Positions 22,893-31,565 are shown, counted from the stretch's first letter. The stretch: 64,000 nucleotides of DNA from Synechococcus sp. HJ21-Hayes (GCF_024345835.1 NZ_JAGQBW010000011.1:1-64000), one strand, 5' to 3'. A program made the numbers and translations. Notes: generated by a model from the letters alone, not told the origin.

Positions 22893-24194
22893 ATGACTGA
22901 CCTCGCCAGCCTGGCCCGTGAGCACCAGCTCAAGTTTCTGCTGATCTCCTTCACCGACCTCTTCGGTGTGCAGCGCTCCAAGTTGGTGCCCGCCAGCGCC
23001 ATCCCGGCGATGGCCCGCGATGGCGCCGGCTTCGCAGGTTTTGCCGCCTGGCTCGAGCTCAGTCCGGCGGATGGCGATGTGATGGCCATCCCGGACGCTT
23101 CCAGCCTCATGCCCCTGCCCTGGCAGCCCGAGGTGGGCTGGGTGGCCGCCGAGCTCACCCTCAACGGTGCCCCCATGGCCCAATGTCCGCGCCGGCTATT
23201 GCGTGCCCAGCAGCAGCGGGCTGCTGCCCTGGGTTTCCAGCTGCGCACCGGGGTGGAGGCGGAGTTCTTCCTGCTGGAGGCCAGCGGCGAGGCCATCGCC
23301 GACCCGGCCGACACCCAGATCAAACCCTGCTACGACCAGATGGCGCTGATGCGGCGCTACGGATTGATCGGCCCCCTGCTGGAGGGTATGGAGCAGCTGG
23401 GCTGGGGCCCCTACCAGGCCGATCATGAGGATGCCAATGGCCAGTTCGAAGTGAACTGGACCTATGCCGATGCCCTGGTGACAGCCGATCGCCATGCCTT
23501 TTTCAAGGTGATGGTGAAGTCCCTGGCGGAGCAGCAGGGCCTGCGGGCCAGCTTCATGCCCAAGCCGTTCGCGAGCCTCACCGGCAACGGCTGCCACACC
23601 CACCTGTCCCTGTGGGATCGCGAGGGTCGCAATGCCTTCCACGACCCCAGCGGTGAGCTCGGCCTCTCGGCGGTGGCCTACCAGTTCCTCGCGGGCCTGA
23701 TCGCCCATGCTCCTGCCCTGGCCTGCCTCACCAACCCCACGGTGAACAGCTACCGCCGCCTCGCGGCCCCTCCCACCACCTCTGGAGCCACCTGGAGTCC
23801 AGGCGGCATCAGCTACAGCGGCAACAACCGCACCCACATGGTGCGCATCCCGGATGATCAGCGGTTGGAGTTCCGCCTGCCCGATGGTGCCGTTCATCCC
23901 TACCTGCTGCAGGCGGCTGTTCTGGCGGCGGGGCTCGATGGCCTGGAACGGCAACTCAGCCCCGGCCCCCGCTGCGACAACGACAACTATGCCGAGCCCC
24001 TGGCGACGGGCGACGCTGCCCGGCTGCCCCGTGATCTCGGCGAGGCCCTCCATGCCTTTGCCGGTGATGCGGTGCTGCGCGCAGCCCTTGGTGAGGAGTT
24101 CTGCCGGGCCTATGAGCGACTGCGCCGGCGCCAGTGGGAGGCCTACCGCAGTGAGGTGACAGCCTGGGAGCGGCACACCGGGTTGGATGGTTGA
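22893..24194 (+). CDS. GlnT-like glutamine synthetase family ligase (second copy)
   Basis: A 433-aa paralogue of the ligase at 13735. Shared landmarks are GVEAEFFLL, DHEDANGQFEVNWTYADAL, MPKPFASLTGNGCHTHLSL, PTVNSYRRLAAP and NNRTHMVRIP. The residues around the ATP/glutamate site are kept, so it should be an active ATP-dependent gamma-glutamyl ligase. The amine-side pocket differs from the first copy (for example NGCHTH against GSGAHYN), suggesting a different acceptor. Its stop overlaps the glycosyltransferase start. Confidence 0.83.
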   Translation: MTDLASLAREHQLKFLLISFTDLFGVQRSKLVPASAIPAMARDGAGFAGFAAWLELSPADGDVMAIPDASSLMPLPWQPEVGWVAAELTLNGAPMAQCPRRLLRAQQQRAAALGFQLRTGVEAEFFLLEASGEAIADPADTQIKPCYDQMALMRRYGLIGPLLEGMEQLGWGPYQADHEDANGQFEVNWTYADALVTADRHAFFKVMVKSLAEQQGLRASFMPKPFASLTGNGCHTHLSLWDREGRNAFHDPSGELGLSAVAYQFLAGLIAHAPALACLTNPTVNSYRRLAAPPTTSGATWSPGGISYSGNNRTHMVRIPDDQRLEFRLPDGAVHPYLLQAAVLAAGLDGLERQLSPGPRCDNDNYAEPLATGDAARLPRDLGEALHAFAGDAVLRAALGEEFCRAYERLRRRQWEAYRSEVTAWERHTGLDG

Positions 24195-25381
24195 TGCAGG
24201 TGCAAGGGGCGGTGTCGCTGCTGGCTTGGCTCCCTGTGGCGGGCCTGGCGTTGATGCTGCTCAAGCTGGAGCTTGAACTGGGCCGTGCCCCACGGCTCCA
24301 GCCCCTCGCCCCTTGTGCTGAACCCGTCTCTCCGGTGCCGTTGCACCTGCGGGTGGTGATCCCCGCCTACAACGAGGCCGACAACATCGCCGACTGCATC
24401 AGCGCGGCCCTGGCCAGCCGTGATCCCGGCGTGCCCTGGCAGTTGGTGGTGATCGACGATGCTTCCAGCGACACCACCCATGCCCTGGCCCGCGAGGCCC
24501 TGGGTCCCGATACACCTGAACGGTTGCTGTTGCAGGCGGGTCCGCGCCCGGTGGGGGAGCGCTGGTGTGGCAAGAACTGGGCCGCCGGTCTGGCGGCCGC
24601 TGCCCCCTGGCCGGCAGGGGATCCAGCCCAGCAGTGGCTGTTGTTTCTCGATGCCGACGTGCGCCTGCGCCCTGAAGCCCTGGCTGCCGCCCTGGCGGAT
24701 GCCACCGCCCACGGCAGCGACCTGCTCTCCCTGGCCCCGCGCCTGCAGTGCAGCTGCCTGGCGGAATGGCTGGTGCAGCCGATCGTGGCCACGCTGCTGG
24801 GCCTGGGCTTTCCGATGGAGCGCAGCAATGACCCCGCCGATCCCACCGCCTTTGCCGCCGGGCCGTTCATGTTGTTCCGCCGCAGTGCCTATGCAGCTGT
24901 TGGCGGCCATGCCGCCGTGGCTGGCGAGGTGGTGGAAGACCTGGCCCTGGCGCGGTTGATTAAGGCCTCTGGCCTGCAGCTGCGCTACCTGCTCGGGGTG
25001 GACTTGGTGGATTTGCAGATGTATCGCAGCCTTTCTGCCCTGTGGGAGGGCTGGACCAAGAACTGGTTCCTCGGTCTCGACCGCGACTGGATCAAGGCCC
25101 TTGGCAGTGCGGGGGTTGTGCTGCTGCTGTTTGCGGCTCCCTGGGGGGTGTTGCTGGCCGCCTTGGGGCTGCATCAGCCCCTCTGGCTGCCGCCAGCCCT
25201 GGTGGGCATCAGCCTGCTGTTGGCCCTGCGGCTGTGGAGCTGGTGGCGCTTTGGTACACCAATTCGCTACTGGTGGCTGAGCTGGTTGGGGGCTCTGTTG
25301 ATCGCGGCGATCGTGCCAGCCAGTATCTGGAAAACCAGCACCGGACAGGGATGGACCTGGCGCGGCCGCCAGCTGGCCTAA
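24194..25381 (+). CDS. Family 2 glycosyltransferase, membrane-bound
   Basis: A 395-aa GT-A glycosyltransferase. After one N-terminal hydrophobic segment comes the catalytic domain with VVIPAYNEADNI, VVIDDASSD, the metal-binding LFLDADVRL (DxD), and a late VVEDLALARLIK motif. Three C-terminal hydrophobic helices follow. The layout resembles hopanoid- or carotenoid-associated GT2 enzymes (HpnB/CruC-like), but the acceptor is not evident. Translation starts at ATG 24194, overlapping the ligase stop by one base. It converges with a short reverse frame. Confidence 0.83.
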   Translation: MQVQGAVSLLAWLPVAGLALMLLKLELELGRAPRLQPLAPCAEPVSPVPLHLRVVIPAYNEADNIADCISAALASRDPGVPWQLVVIDDASSDTTHALAREALGPDTPERLLLQAGPRPVGERWCGKNWAAGLAAAAPWPAGDPAQQWLLFLDADVRLRPEALAAALADATAHGSDLLSLAPRLQCSCLAEWLVQPIVATLLGLGFPMERSNDPADPTAFAAGPFMLFRRSAYAAVGGHAAVAGEVVEDLALARLIKASGLQLRYLLGVDLVDLQMYRSLSALWEGWTKNWFLGLDRDWIKALGSAGVVLLLFAAPWGVLLAALGLHQPLWLPPALVGISLLLALRLWSWWRFGTPIRYWWLSWLGALLIAAIVPASIWKTSTGQGWTWRGRQLA

Positions 25382-25560
25382 TCACTGCTGTTTGCGATGC
25401 GAAGGACATGGGACTCGAGGCCCTTGACCCTCACCACCAGCTCCATCTCGGTGCGTCCCGTTCGCCAGTCGTACGGGCAGACCGATAGCCCGAAGTGCCT
25501 GTCCAGGGCTCCCACTTGGCGCAACGGGTTGCCCCGCTGGGACGTGGAAGGTGCTGGCAC
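25378..25560 (-). CDS. Small hypothetical protein (uncertain)
   Basis: A 60-codon reverse frame between the glycosyltransferase and the peroxiredoxin gene, starting at ATG 25560. The middle (LDRHFGLSVCPYDWRTGRTEMELVVRVKG) looks like real protein, with an alternating beta pattern, but no family is recognised. It overlaps the glycosyltransferase stop by a few bases. The competing forward frame (25397-25609) is Ser/Arg-rich and less convincing. Confidence 0.4.
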   Translation of the reverse strand: MPAPSTSQRGNPLRQVGALDRHFGLSVCPYDWRTGRTEMELVVRVKGLESHVLRIANSSD

Positions 25561-25577
25561 CGGCTGGTTGATGACCG

Positions 25578-26156
25578 TCAGGCGCGCAGAGCAGGCTGCT
25601 GTTGCCTGAGGGTGGCCAACACCTCCTGGCTGTGGCCGCTGGGCCGCACGGCCACCCAGCTGCTGCGCAGCACCCCCTGCGGGTCGATCAGGAAGGTGTG
25701 GCGCTGGGAGAAGGGTGCGATCCAGCTGCCGTAGCGCTTGCTCACCGTGCCCGCGGGATCCGAGAGCAAGGGAAAGGCCAGGGCTTCGCTGCCGCAGAAC
25801 TCAGCATGGGAATCGGGATCATCGGCGCTGATCCCCACCACCTGGGCTCCGGCCTGGTGGAAGGCCTCCAGATCCTTTTGAAAGCCCCGGGCTTCGATCG
25901 TGCAGCCACCGGTGAAATCCCGGGGGTAGAAATAGAGCACCAACCACTGGCCAGCGAAATCCGAGAGGCTGCGGCTCGCGGCCACGGCCGTGCCGGCAGC
26001 GGCGCCTTCGCCGGGCCCCACGCCACCCAGCTGGAAGCCCGGGGCCGGCTGGTTCAACGCGGGCAGCACCCCGCCAATGGAAAGGGCCTGCGGCGGGAAC
26101 GCCAGCAGGCCCAAAGCGGAGACGCTGATGCCGCGAAGCAGATCGCGACGCTTCAT
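25578..26156 (-). CDS. Peroxiredoxin (PrxQ/BCP-like), exported
   Basis: A 192-aa thiol peroxidase from ATG 26156. The N-terminus has a twin-arginine-like signal (KRRDLLRGISVSALGLLAF), so it probably acts in the thylakoid lumen or periplasm. The AhpC/TSA core reads WLVLYFYPRDFTGGCTIEARGF, with the peroxidatic Cys in GGCT rather than the usual PGCT. The resolving Cys five residues later in PrxQ proteins is replaced (IEARGF); a later Cys (AEFCGSE) could serve instead. It reduces hydrogen peroxide or organic peroxides. It is followed upstream by rpmB on the same strand. Confidence 0.85.
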   Translation of the reverse strand: MKRRDLLRGISVSALGLLAFPPQALSIGGVLPALNQPAPGFQLGGVGPGEGAAAGTAVAASRSLSDFAGQWLVLYFYPRDFTGGCTIEARGFQKDLEAFHQAGAQVVGISADDPDSHAEFCGSEALAFPLLSDPAGTVSKRYGSWIAPFSQRHTFLIDPQGVLRSSWVAVRPSGHSQEVLATLRQQQPALRA

Positions 26157-26193
26157 CGGTTTCACAGATTGTGGGGATTGGGGATCTGGAGGG

Positions 26194-26430
26194 TCAGATC
26201 TTGGCGAGGTTCACGCCCAGTTCCTTGGCGTAGGCGCCGAGGCCCTTCTTCTGGATGGTCTTGAGGGCGCGGGTGGACACGCGCAGCTTCACGAAGCGAT
26301 TGCCTTCGGCCCACCACAGACGACGCTCCTGCAGGTTCACTTGCTGGAGTTTCTTGGTGCGCACGTGGGAGTGGCTGACGGCCATGCCGTTGTTAGCGCG
26401 CTTGCCGGTGAGTTGGCAGACCCGGGACAT
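26194..26430 (-). CDS. rpmB: 50S ribosomal protein L28
   Basis: A 78-aa ribosomal protein with the L28 signature [20 protein letters not shown] at the start and [16 protein letters not shown] in the middle. It stabilises the 50S subunit. The start at ATG 26430 is fixed by the conserved MSRVC N-terminus. It lies 37 bp upstream of the peroxiredoxin gene on the same strand, so the two may be co-transcribed. Confidence 0.95.
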   Translation of the reverse strand: MSRVCQLTGKRANNGMAVSHSHVRTKKLQQVNLQERRLWWAEGNRFVKLRVSTRALKTIQKKGLGAYAKELGVNLAKI

Positions 26431-26476
26431 GACCTTCAACCGATGAAAAACATTGCAGGCGTTGGCCTACTCATCA

Positions 26477-26482
26477 ATCCTA
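26477..26482 (-). promoter_or_regulatory. -10-like element of rpmB
   Basis: Reverse-strand TAGGAT, 47 bp before the rpmB start, matching the recurring TAGRNT pattern. The rest of the 26431-26654 gap holds no supported gene. Confidence 0.35.
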
Positions 26483-26654
26483 CCAAATGGGTGATAAGGG
26501 CCCGCACCTTCAGCGGCAGCATTCACCTGAGCTCTCCACACACCAGAGTTCCTGCTGCGGTTGCCAGCTCACCTCCCGCTGATTTGGCATTGGCAGGTCC
26601 GCCGCCCCCAGCCGCCGCGTGGCCGGCGAGGATGGGAACCAGGCCCTCAACCGA

Positions 26655-28571
26655 TCAGAGGCCGCGCTCCATCAGCTTGCCCATCAGATCGCAGCTGCGC
26701 TGCTGGAAACCGGCCAGTTGGTTGGGCTCAAGCCCCCCCACGGCCAGGCGAGCCATTTCATAGACATGACGGCTGAGGTCGTCGGCCAGTTGCTGACTGG
26801 GGGAGCTGCCGCCGCTGCCGCCCGGCGTGGTGATCACCGAGCCCGCCGAGAGTTTGATCAGTCCCTCCACCAGCTTGTGTTTGCGGTTCACCAGCAGCAC
26901 GTGGTGGTCGGGCAAGCCAGGCAGCCGCTGCTCCATCAGGGCGCCCATGTCGTTGATGCGGCGCATTTGCTCCGGCAGCAGGATCAGGGCTGCGGGGGCG
27001 CCGTCGCCCTTGAGGGACTGCACCTGGATGGTCACCTTGTCGTTGGCCAGGGCAGCCTTGAACAGGTCGCGCAGCTTCTCGCTCACGTCCTTGCCGTCGG
27101 CATCGCTGATCTCGCTCTCCTTCTCCTGCAGGGAGTCGTCGAGCTCGGCATCCACGCGCTGGAATTTCAGTTCCTCGTGGCGGTACTCCAACCAGGGGAT
27201 GAACTGCGTGTCGATGAACGTGTCGGCCAGCAGCACCTCCGCCTCCTGGCTCTTCCAGAGGGCCAGGGGTCCGGCCTGACCGGCCTCATCGGTGCAATAG
27301 AGGATGCGCTTGTCGTTGTCGCTGCCGAGCCTGGAGCGATAGCCCGCCAGGGTGGTGTAGGCCTTTCCGGTCTCGCCGGGGATGGGATCGGGGCTGTCGC
27401 CTTCGCCCGCGCTAGCTGTGGTTCCGAACAGCACCAGATCGGCCACCTGGTCGGCGAACTTGTCGTCCTCCATGGCGCCGATCTTGATGAACGGGGCCAA
27501 CGACTCCCAGATCTCGGCGTAGCGCTTGGGATCGTCGCGGTGGAGCTCCTTGAGCCGGTCGCCCACCTTCTTGGCCACGAAGCCACCGATGGAGCGCACC
27601 CGCCGGTCGGTCTGCAGGGCTGAACGGCTCACATTCAGCGGGATATCGGGTGAATCGATCACGCCGCGCAGGGGCAGCAGATAGCGCGGCACCACCTCCT
27701 TGATGGAATCGCTCACGAACACCTGGTTGCAGTAGAGCTTGATCTCACCCTTCTCCCAGTCAGCCCGGCCTGTGGATTTGGGGAAGTAGAGGATGCCCTG
27801 CAGGTTGTAGGGATAGTCCGTGTTGAGGTGCACCCACAGCAGTGGATCGCCCTGGAAGGGGTAGAGGTAGCGGTAGAGCTCGATGTAGTCGTTGTCGGTG
27901 AGATCCCGGGGACTCTTGCGCCAGGGGGCTTCCCGCTTGTTCACGGTTTCACCCTCCAGCTGCACCTCCACGGGCATGAAGTCGCAGTAGGTGGTGATCA
28001 GCGTGCGGATTCGGGATGGCTCGATGTACTCGAGCTCTTCCTCCATCAGGTGCAGGATCACATCGGTGCCGGGCTCGCTCCGCTCGCTGCCCTCAAGGCT
28101 GAAGTTGGGGGAGCCATCGCAGCTCCAGCGCACCGCCTCAGCGCCCTCGCGGGCGGAGAGGGTCACCAGCTCCACCTGCTTCGCCACCATGAAGCTGGAA
28201 TAGAAGCCCAGGCCGAAGTGGCCGATGATCGCGTCGCTCTCCTGCTTGTACTTCTCCAGGAAATCCTCGGCGCTCGAAAACGCCACCTGGTTGATGTAGC
28301 GCTTCACCTCATCGGCGGTCATGCCGATACCGTTGTCTGAAATGGTGAGGGTGTTGGCTTCCCGGTCGATCCGGATCGCAATCCTGCCTTCGGGGCCTTC
28401 GCTGCAATCGCCACCCATGGCGGCCATGCGCCGCTTGCTGATGGCATCCACGCCGTTGCTCACCAGCTCCCGCAGGAACACCTCATGGCCGCTGTAGACG
28501 GCCTTTTTGATGATCGGGAAGATGTTTTCGGTGTGGATCTGAATCTGACCCTGTTCTTCCAGCACCGGCAT
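26655..28571 (-). CDS. htpG: HtpG, Hsp90-family chaperone
   Basis: A 638-aa bacterial Hsp90, full length. The N-terminal GHKL ATPase is clear: FLRELVSNGVDAI (ATP-binding Asn), ISDNGIGMTADE, and HFGLGFYSSFMV, which includes the lid and glycine-rich motif. The middle domain (PLRGVIDSPDIPLNVSRS) and dimerisation domain follow. The canonical NASDA reads NGVDA, a small deviation. In cyanobacteria HtpG protects during heat and high light and interacts with phycobilisome and tetrapyrrole proteins. It stands alone with its own -10-like element. Confidence 0.95.
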   Translation of the reverse strand: MPVLEEQGQIQIHTENIFPIIKKAVYSGHEVFLRELVSNGVDAISKRRMAAMGGDCSEGPEGRIAIRIDREANTLTISDNGIGMTADEVKRYINQVAFSSAEDFLEKYKQESDAIIGHFGLGFYSSFMVAKQVELVTLSAREGAEAVRWSCDGSPNFSLEGSERSEPGTDVILHLMEEELEYIEPSRIRTLITTYCDFMPVEVQLEGETVNKREAPWRKSPRDLTDNDYIELYRYLYPFQGDPLLWVHLNTDYPYNLQGILYFPKSTGRADWEKGEIKLYCNQVFVSDSIKEVVPRYLLPLRGVIDSPDIPLNVSRSALQTDRRVRSIGGFVAKKVGDRLKELHRDDPKRYAEIWESLAPFIKIGAMEDDKFADQVADLVLFGTTASAGEGDSPDPIPGETGKAYTTLAGYRSRLGSDNDKRILYCTDEAGQAGPLALWKSQEAEVLLADTFIDTQFIPWLEYRHEELKFQRVDAELDDSLQEKESEISDADGKDVSEKLRDLFKAALANDKVTIQVQSLKGDGAPAALILLPEQMRRINDMGALMEQRLPGLPDHHVLLVNRKHKLVEGLIKLSAGSVITTPGGSGGSSPSQQLADDLSRHVYEMARLAVGGLEPNQLAGFQQRSCDLMGKLMERGL

Positions 28572-28594
28572 GGCCGCTCACGTCACTGGGTCGA

Positions 28595-28600
28595 ACCCTA
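28595..28600 (-). promoter_or_regulatory. -10-like element of htpG
   Basis: Reverse-strand TAGGGT within CCCTAGGGTTCG, 24 bp before the htpG start, matching the recurring TAGRNT pattern. No CIRCE-type inverted repeat was seen nearby. Confidence 0.4.
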
Positions 28601-28667
28601 GGGATCAGTTGGCATTCCGCTCAATGGCCGCTGTGGAGGGGTCTCCGAACCGAGCGCCAGTGCCGCT

Positions 28668-28892
28668 TCAGCCGGCCCGCTGCAGCTCTGGCTTCTCTTC
28701 AGGCACGATTGCTCCGGCCACCGGGCACACCTGCAGGCAGATGCCGCAGTCGATGCAGGTGTCGAAATCGATCCAGTAGAAGGCCGTGCCCTTGGCGTTG
28801 GCTCCACTGCCCGGGTTGATGCAGGCCACCGGACAGGCATCCACGCAATCCGCCACGCCTTCGCAGACGTCGGTGAGGATCGTATGGGCCAT
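28668..28892 (-). CDS. Ferredoxin with two bacterial-type iron-sulfur clusters
   Basis: A 74-aa bacterial-type ferredoxin. The second cluster motif is canonical (CIDCGICLQVCPV). The first is CEGVADCVDACPVAC, with five residues between the first two cysteines, typical of seven-iron (3Fe-4S/4Fe-4S) ferredoxins. It is soluble and carries electrons at low potential; its partner is not apparent from the neighbours hisZ and htpG. ATG 28892 is preceded by a well-placed -10-like element. Confidence 0.9.
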   Translation of the reverse strand: MAHTILTDVCEGVADCVDACPVACINPGSGANAKGTAFYWIDFDTCIDCGICLQVCPVAGAIVPEEKPELQRAG

Positions 28893-28916
28893 GGAACGGT
28901 TTGCCGACAGATTGCA

Positions 28917-28922
28917 ATCCTA
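28917..28922 (-). promoter_or_regulatory. -10-like element of the ferredoxin gene
   Basis: Reverse-strand TAGGAT in TTCCTAGGATTGC, 25 bp before the start at 28892, matching the recurring pattern. Confidence 0.4.
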
Positions 28923-28941
28923 GGAACTCCCGGGCCGCTGC

Positions 28942-30120
28942 CTACTGCTGCACCCAGACGGTGGAGCTGCACCCGCGTTCCGCGGCCCGGGCCTGGGCCT
29001 CCGCCTCGCTGCTGCAGGGATGGTTGAGCAGCACGGCGCGGCTCCCGCTGCGGTGCATGGCTTCCAGCTGATCCAGTGCTGCGGTTAGCAGGGTGGCATC
29101 GGCGTAGGCCACCAGGGCCGGAGTGGGGCGCTGGGTGGCGCTGGCCTCGGTGCCCAGCAGATCGCGGATGGCTTCCACGTCAAAGCTGAACCCCATGCCA
29201 GCTGCGGGGCCTCCAAACCGCCCCACCAGGGCGTCGTAGCGGCCGCCACTGGCGATCTCCACGGGGGCATCGGGCCCCTGGCACACCAATTTGAGCACCA
29301 GGCCGTCGTAGAGGTCGAAGTGGGGCTGGAAGCTGGGATCCAACTGCACGGTGACCCCTTGGCTCGCCGCCACCGGGGCGATCGCCTTGAGGGTATCCGC
29401 GAGTCCATCCAGAAGGGCGCAGGGGCCGAGCTGCTGTTCCAGCTGGTAGAGCACCGCGCTCGCCTCACCCCGCAGCCGCATCAGCACCTGCAAGGCCTGC
29501 AGCTGGTGGGCCGGCAGATCCAGGGCACCAAGGGCGAGGGGATCAAAGCTGGTGAGGGCTTGGCGGGCAGCGGTGCGCTGCTGGGCAGGAACCTGATCCA
29601 GTAGGGCCGAGAGCACACCGTGGTGGCCCAACAGCAGGCGAGGCTGATGGTCGGCGGTCAGGCCCAGCTGGCGCAAGCAGGCCAGCAGCAACCGAAGCAG
29701 TTCGGCGTCATCGGCGGCGGAGGCTTCCCCCGCGCCACCCAGCAGCTCCACACCACTCTGCAGCTGTTCATCGATGCGGTGACCGCCTGAATCGGACACA
29801 CCACTGCGAAACACCGGGCCGCAGCTCCACAGCCGCAGCGGTCGGGGTCGCTCCGCCATGCGTGTACAGGCGGCGCGGGCAATCGAGGCCGTCATCTCGG
29901 GCCGCAGGCCCAGGGGTTCATCGGCGGCCAGGCGCACCAATTCACGACCATTGATCCCGCCGCCCGCGGCCAGGGTTTCCAGCCGTTCAATCGCCGGTGG
30001 CGCCACCTCCTCGTAGCCCCAGAGCCGGTACACCTCGGCCAGCTGGTCGCTGAGGCGGCGGTTGCCATCCACCTCCCGTGGGTTGAGATCCCTGGCGCCG
30101 GCAGCGGGTTGCAGGGCCAT
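28942..30120 (-). CDS. hisZ: ATP phosphoribosyltransferase regulatory subunit HisZ
   Basis: A 392-aa paralogue of histidyl-tRNA synthetase that lacks tRNA charging activity and forms the first histidine-biosynthesis enzyme with short-form HisG. Class II synthetase-like motifs are visible: RRLSDQLAEVYRLWGYEEVAPP at the start (split here as RRLSDQLAEVY and RLWGYEEV), LRPEMTASIARAA, and GGRYDALVGRFGGPAAGMGF near residue 280. The N-terminal GARDLNPREV matches HisZ. It is in the same direction as the ferredoxin gene and follows the phosphatase gene. Confidence 0.9.
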   Translation of the reverse strand: MALQPAAGARDLNPREVDGNRRLSDQLAEVYRLWGYEEVAPPAIERLETLAAGGGINGRELVRLAADEPLGLRPEMTASIARAACTRMAERPRPLRLWSCGPVFRSGVSDSGGHRIDEQLQSGVELLGGAGEASAADDAELLRLLLACLRQLGLTADHQPRLLLGHHGVLSALLDQVPAQQRTAARQALTSFDPLALGALDLPAHQLQALQVLMRLRGEASAVLYQLEQQLGPCALLDGLADTLKAIAPVAASQGVTVQLDPSFQPHFDLYDGLVLKLVCQGPDAPVEIASGGRYDALVGRFGGPAAGMGFSFDVEAIRDLLGTEASATQRPTPALVAYADATLLTAALDQLEAMHRSGSRAVLLNHPCSSEAEAQARAAERGCSSTVWVQQ

Positions 30121-30150
30121 GGGAGTGCGGATCGGGGAAAGGATCGGCTG

Positions 30151-30156
30151 ATCCTA
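30151..30156 (-). promoter_or_regulatory. -10-like element of hisZ
   Basis: Reverse-strand TAGGAT, 31 bp before the hisZ start and overlapping the end of the phosphatase gene, matching the recurring TAGRNT pattern. Confidence 0.35.
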
Positions 30157-31071
30157 TGGAGTGGCCTGGGTGGCACCATCCAGTTCCGGTGCGCCGAAGC
30201 TGGCCCCGCTCAGGGGCCTGCAGGCCGCCAGCCCGTCAATCAAGGCCTGTCGCAGGCCAGGCGTACAGGCGATCAGTCGTCCCTCGGCGAGGGAGGCGGG
30301 GGAGCCGTCGTAGGCGCACACCACGCCACCGGCCTGCTCCACCAGCACCACACCGGCAGCCAGGTCCCAGGAGGAGAGTCCGCGCTCCCAGTAGCCATCG
30401 AGCTTGCCCGCGGCCACAAAGGCGAGATCCACGGCGGCCGCACCGCCGCGGCGCACGCCGCGGTTGCGGTGTGTGAAGTAGGCGAATTCGGCGTAGTTGT
30501 TATCGAGCCGGGTGTGGCGGTCGTAGGCGAAGCCCGTGACCAGCAGCGACTGGCTGAGCTCGTCGCAGCTGCTCACTTCAATGGCCGTGTCGTTGCACCA
30601 GGCCCCCAGACCCGGTGCAGCCCAGTAGAGCTGGTCCAGGGCGGGGACCGCCAGGGCGCCCAGCAGGGGTTGTCCCCGCCAGGTGAGGCCGATGGAGGTG
30701 CCGAACAAGGGATAGCCGTGGGCGTAGTTCGTGGTGCCATCGAGGGGGTCGACGCACCACTCCAGCCCCGAACCCTGGCCTGGGCGGCGGCCGCTTTCCT
30801 CCGCTAGCACCCCCAGCTGCGGCGTTTCCTGCTCCAGCACGGCCAGCACGGCCTGCTCGGCGGCCACATCCGCCTCGGTGACCAGATCACCGGCCCGCCC
30901 CTTCTCGCGAATCCGCTCCAGTTGGCCGAAGTGATGGCGCAGCACCCCTGCCCCAGCCATGGCCGCCTTGCGGGCCACAGCGGCCAAAGCGCTGAGCGCC
31001 TGCGCATCCAGCGCGGCATCCAGCGCGGCTTGATCGGAGAGGCGGGAGGAGGAGGCGCTGCTCGGGTTCAT
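30154..31071 (-). CDS. Inositol monophosphatase family protein
   Basis: A 305-aa metal-dependent phosphatase with the family motifs GDLVTEADVAAE, LAEESG, WCVDPLDGTTNYAHG (metal-binding Asp and catalytic Thr) and the C-terminal SSWDLAAGVVLVEQAGG. Substrates in this family include inositol-1-phosphate, histidinol phosphate and fructose-1,6-bisphosphate. Its position between hisZ and a ferredoxin makes a histidinol-phosphatase role worth testing, but the sequence does not distinguish these. The start overlaps the upstream ferredoxin stop by 4 bp. Confidence 0.85.
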   Translation of the reverse strand: MNPSSASSSRLSDQAALDAALDAQALSALAAVARKAAMAGAGVLRHHFGQLERIREKGRAGDLVTEADVAAEQAVLAVLEQETPQLGVLAEESGRRPGQGSGLEWCVDPLDGTTNYAHGYPLFGTSIGLTWRGQPLLGALAVPALDQLYWAAPGLGAWCNDTAIEVSSCDELSQSLLVTGFAYDRHTRLDNNYAEFAYFTHRNRGVRRGGAAAVDLAFVAAGKLDGYWERGLSSWDLAAGVVLVEQAGGVVCAYDGSPASLAEGRLIACTPGLRQALIDGLAACRPLSGASFGAPELDGATQATP

Positions 31072-31448
31072 TCGTCGTCCAGCGGTAGGCCAGCACGCAC
31101 CTTGCCACGTCCGAAAAACCGCCCGAACTGCAAGTCGTACACCTCGTCCTCATCCTGGGTTTCCACCTCAAGGGGGCCCGTGGCCTTGGCCACGCAGAGC
31201 AGTCCGTAGCCCTGCTTGCGGATCTCGCGGGACAGCCCGAGGGCTTCGCGCTGGTCGATGTCCCCATCGAGAACCCGAACGGCGCAGGCGGTGCAACAGC
31301 CGTTGCGGCAGCTGAAGGGCAAGGGTTCCCCCTGCTCCTCAAAGCTGCGCAAGATGTACTCGCCCTCTGGCACCTCCAGGCGGATCGTCCGCTGCTCCTG
31401 GCGCCAGTGCACCGTGATCGGGTGGCTGCGGCGCTGCAGGCTGGGCAT
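31068..31448 (-). CDS. [2Fe-2S] plant-type ferredoxin
   Basis: A 126-aa ferredoxin with the cluster ligands CRNGCCTAC and LLCVAK (CX4CX2C, then Cys about 35 residues later). It is longer than PetF, with an N-terminal basic extension and an acidic C-terminal tail (RAGLPLDDE), so it is a specialised ferredoxin rather than the main photosynthetic one. It forms a translationally coupled pair with the inositol-monophosphatase-family gene. Confidence 0.88.
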   Translation of the reverse strand: MPSLQRRSHPITVHWRQEQRTIRLEVPEGEYILRSFEEQGEPLPFSCRNGCCTACAVRVLDGDIDQREALGLSREIRKQGYGLLCVAKATGPLEVETQDEDEVYDLQFGRFFGRGKVRAGLPLDDE

Positions 31449-31565
31449 GGCAGGAATTCAAAGCAGGAGGGGTGACTGCTACATTCTCACCGTTGCCCCG
31501 CGCAGCCACGTCATCCGTTGATCTCCTCGAGATCTCCATCGGTGGCGTTGCGAAAAGCCCCTCAC

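Noticed and set aside
26431-26654. Small RNA such as Yfr1 in the rpmB-htpG gap
   Set aside because: A CACAC stretch is present, but the conserved Yfr1 core and a terminator hairpin with a T-run are missing.
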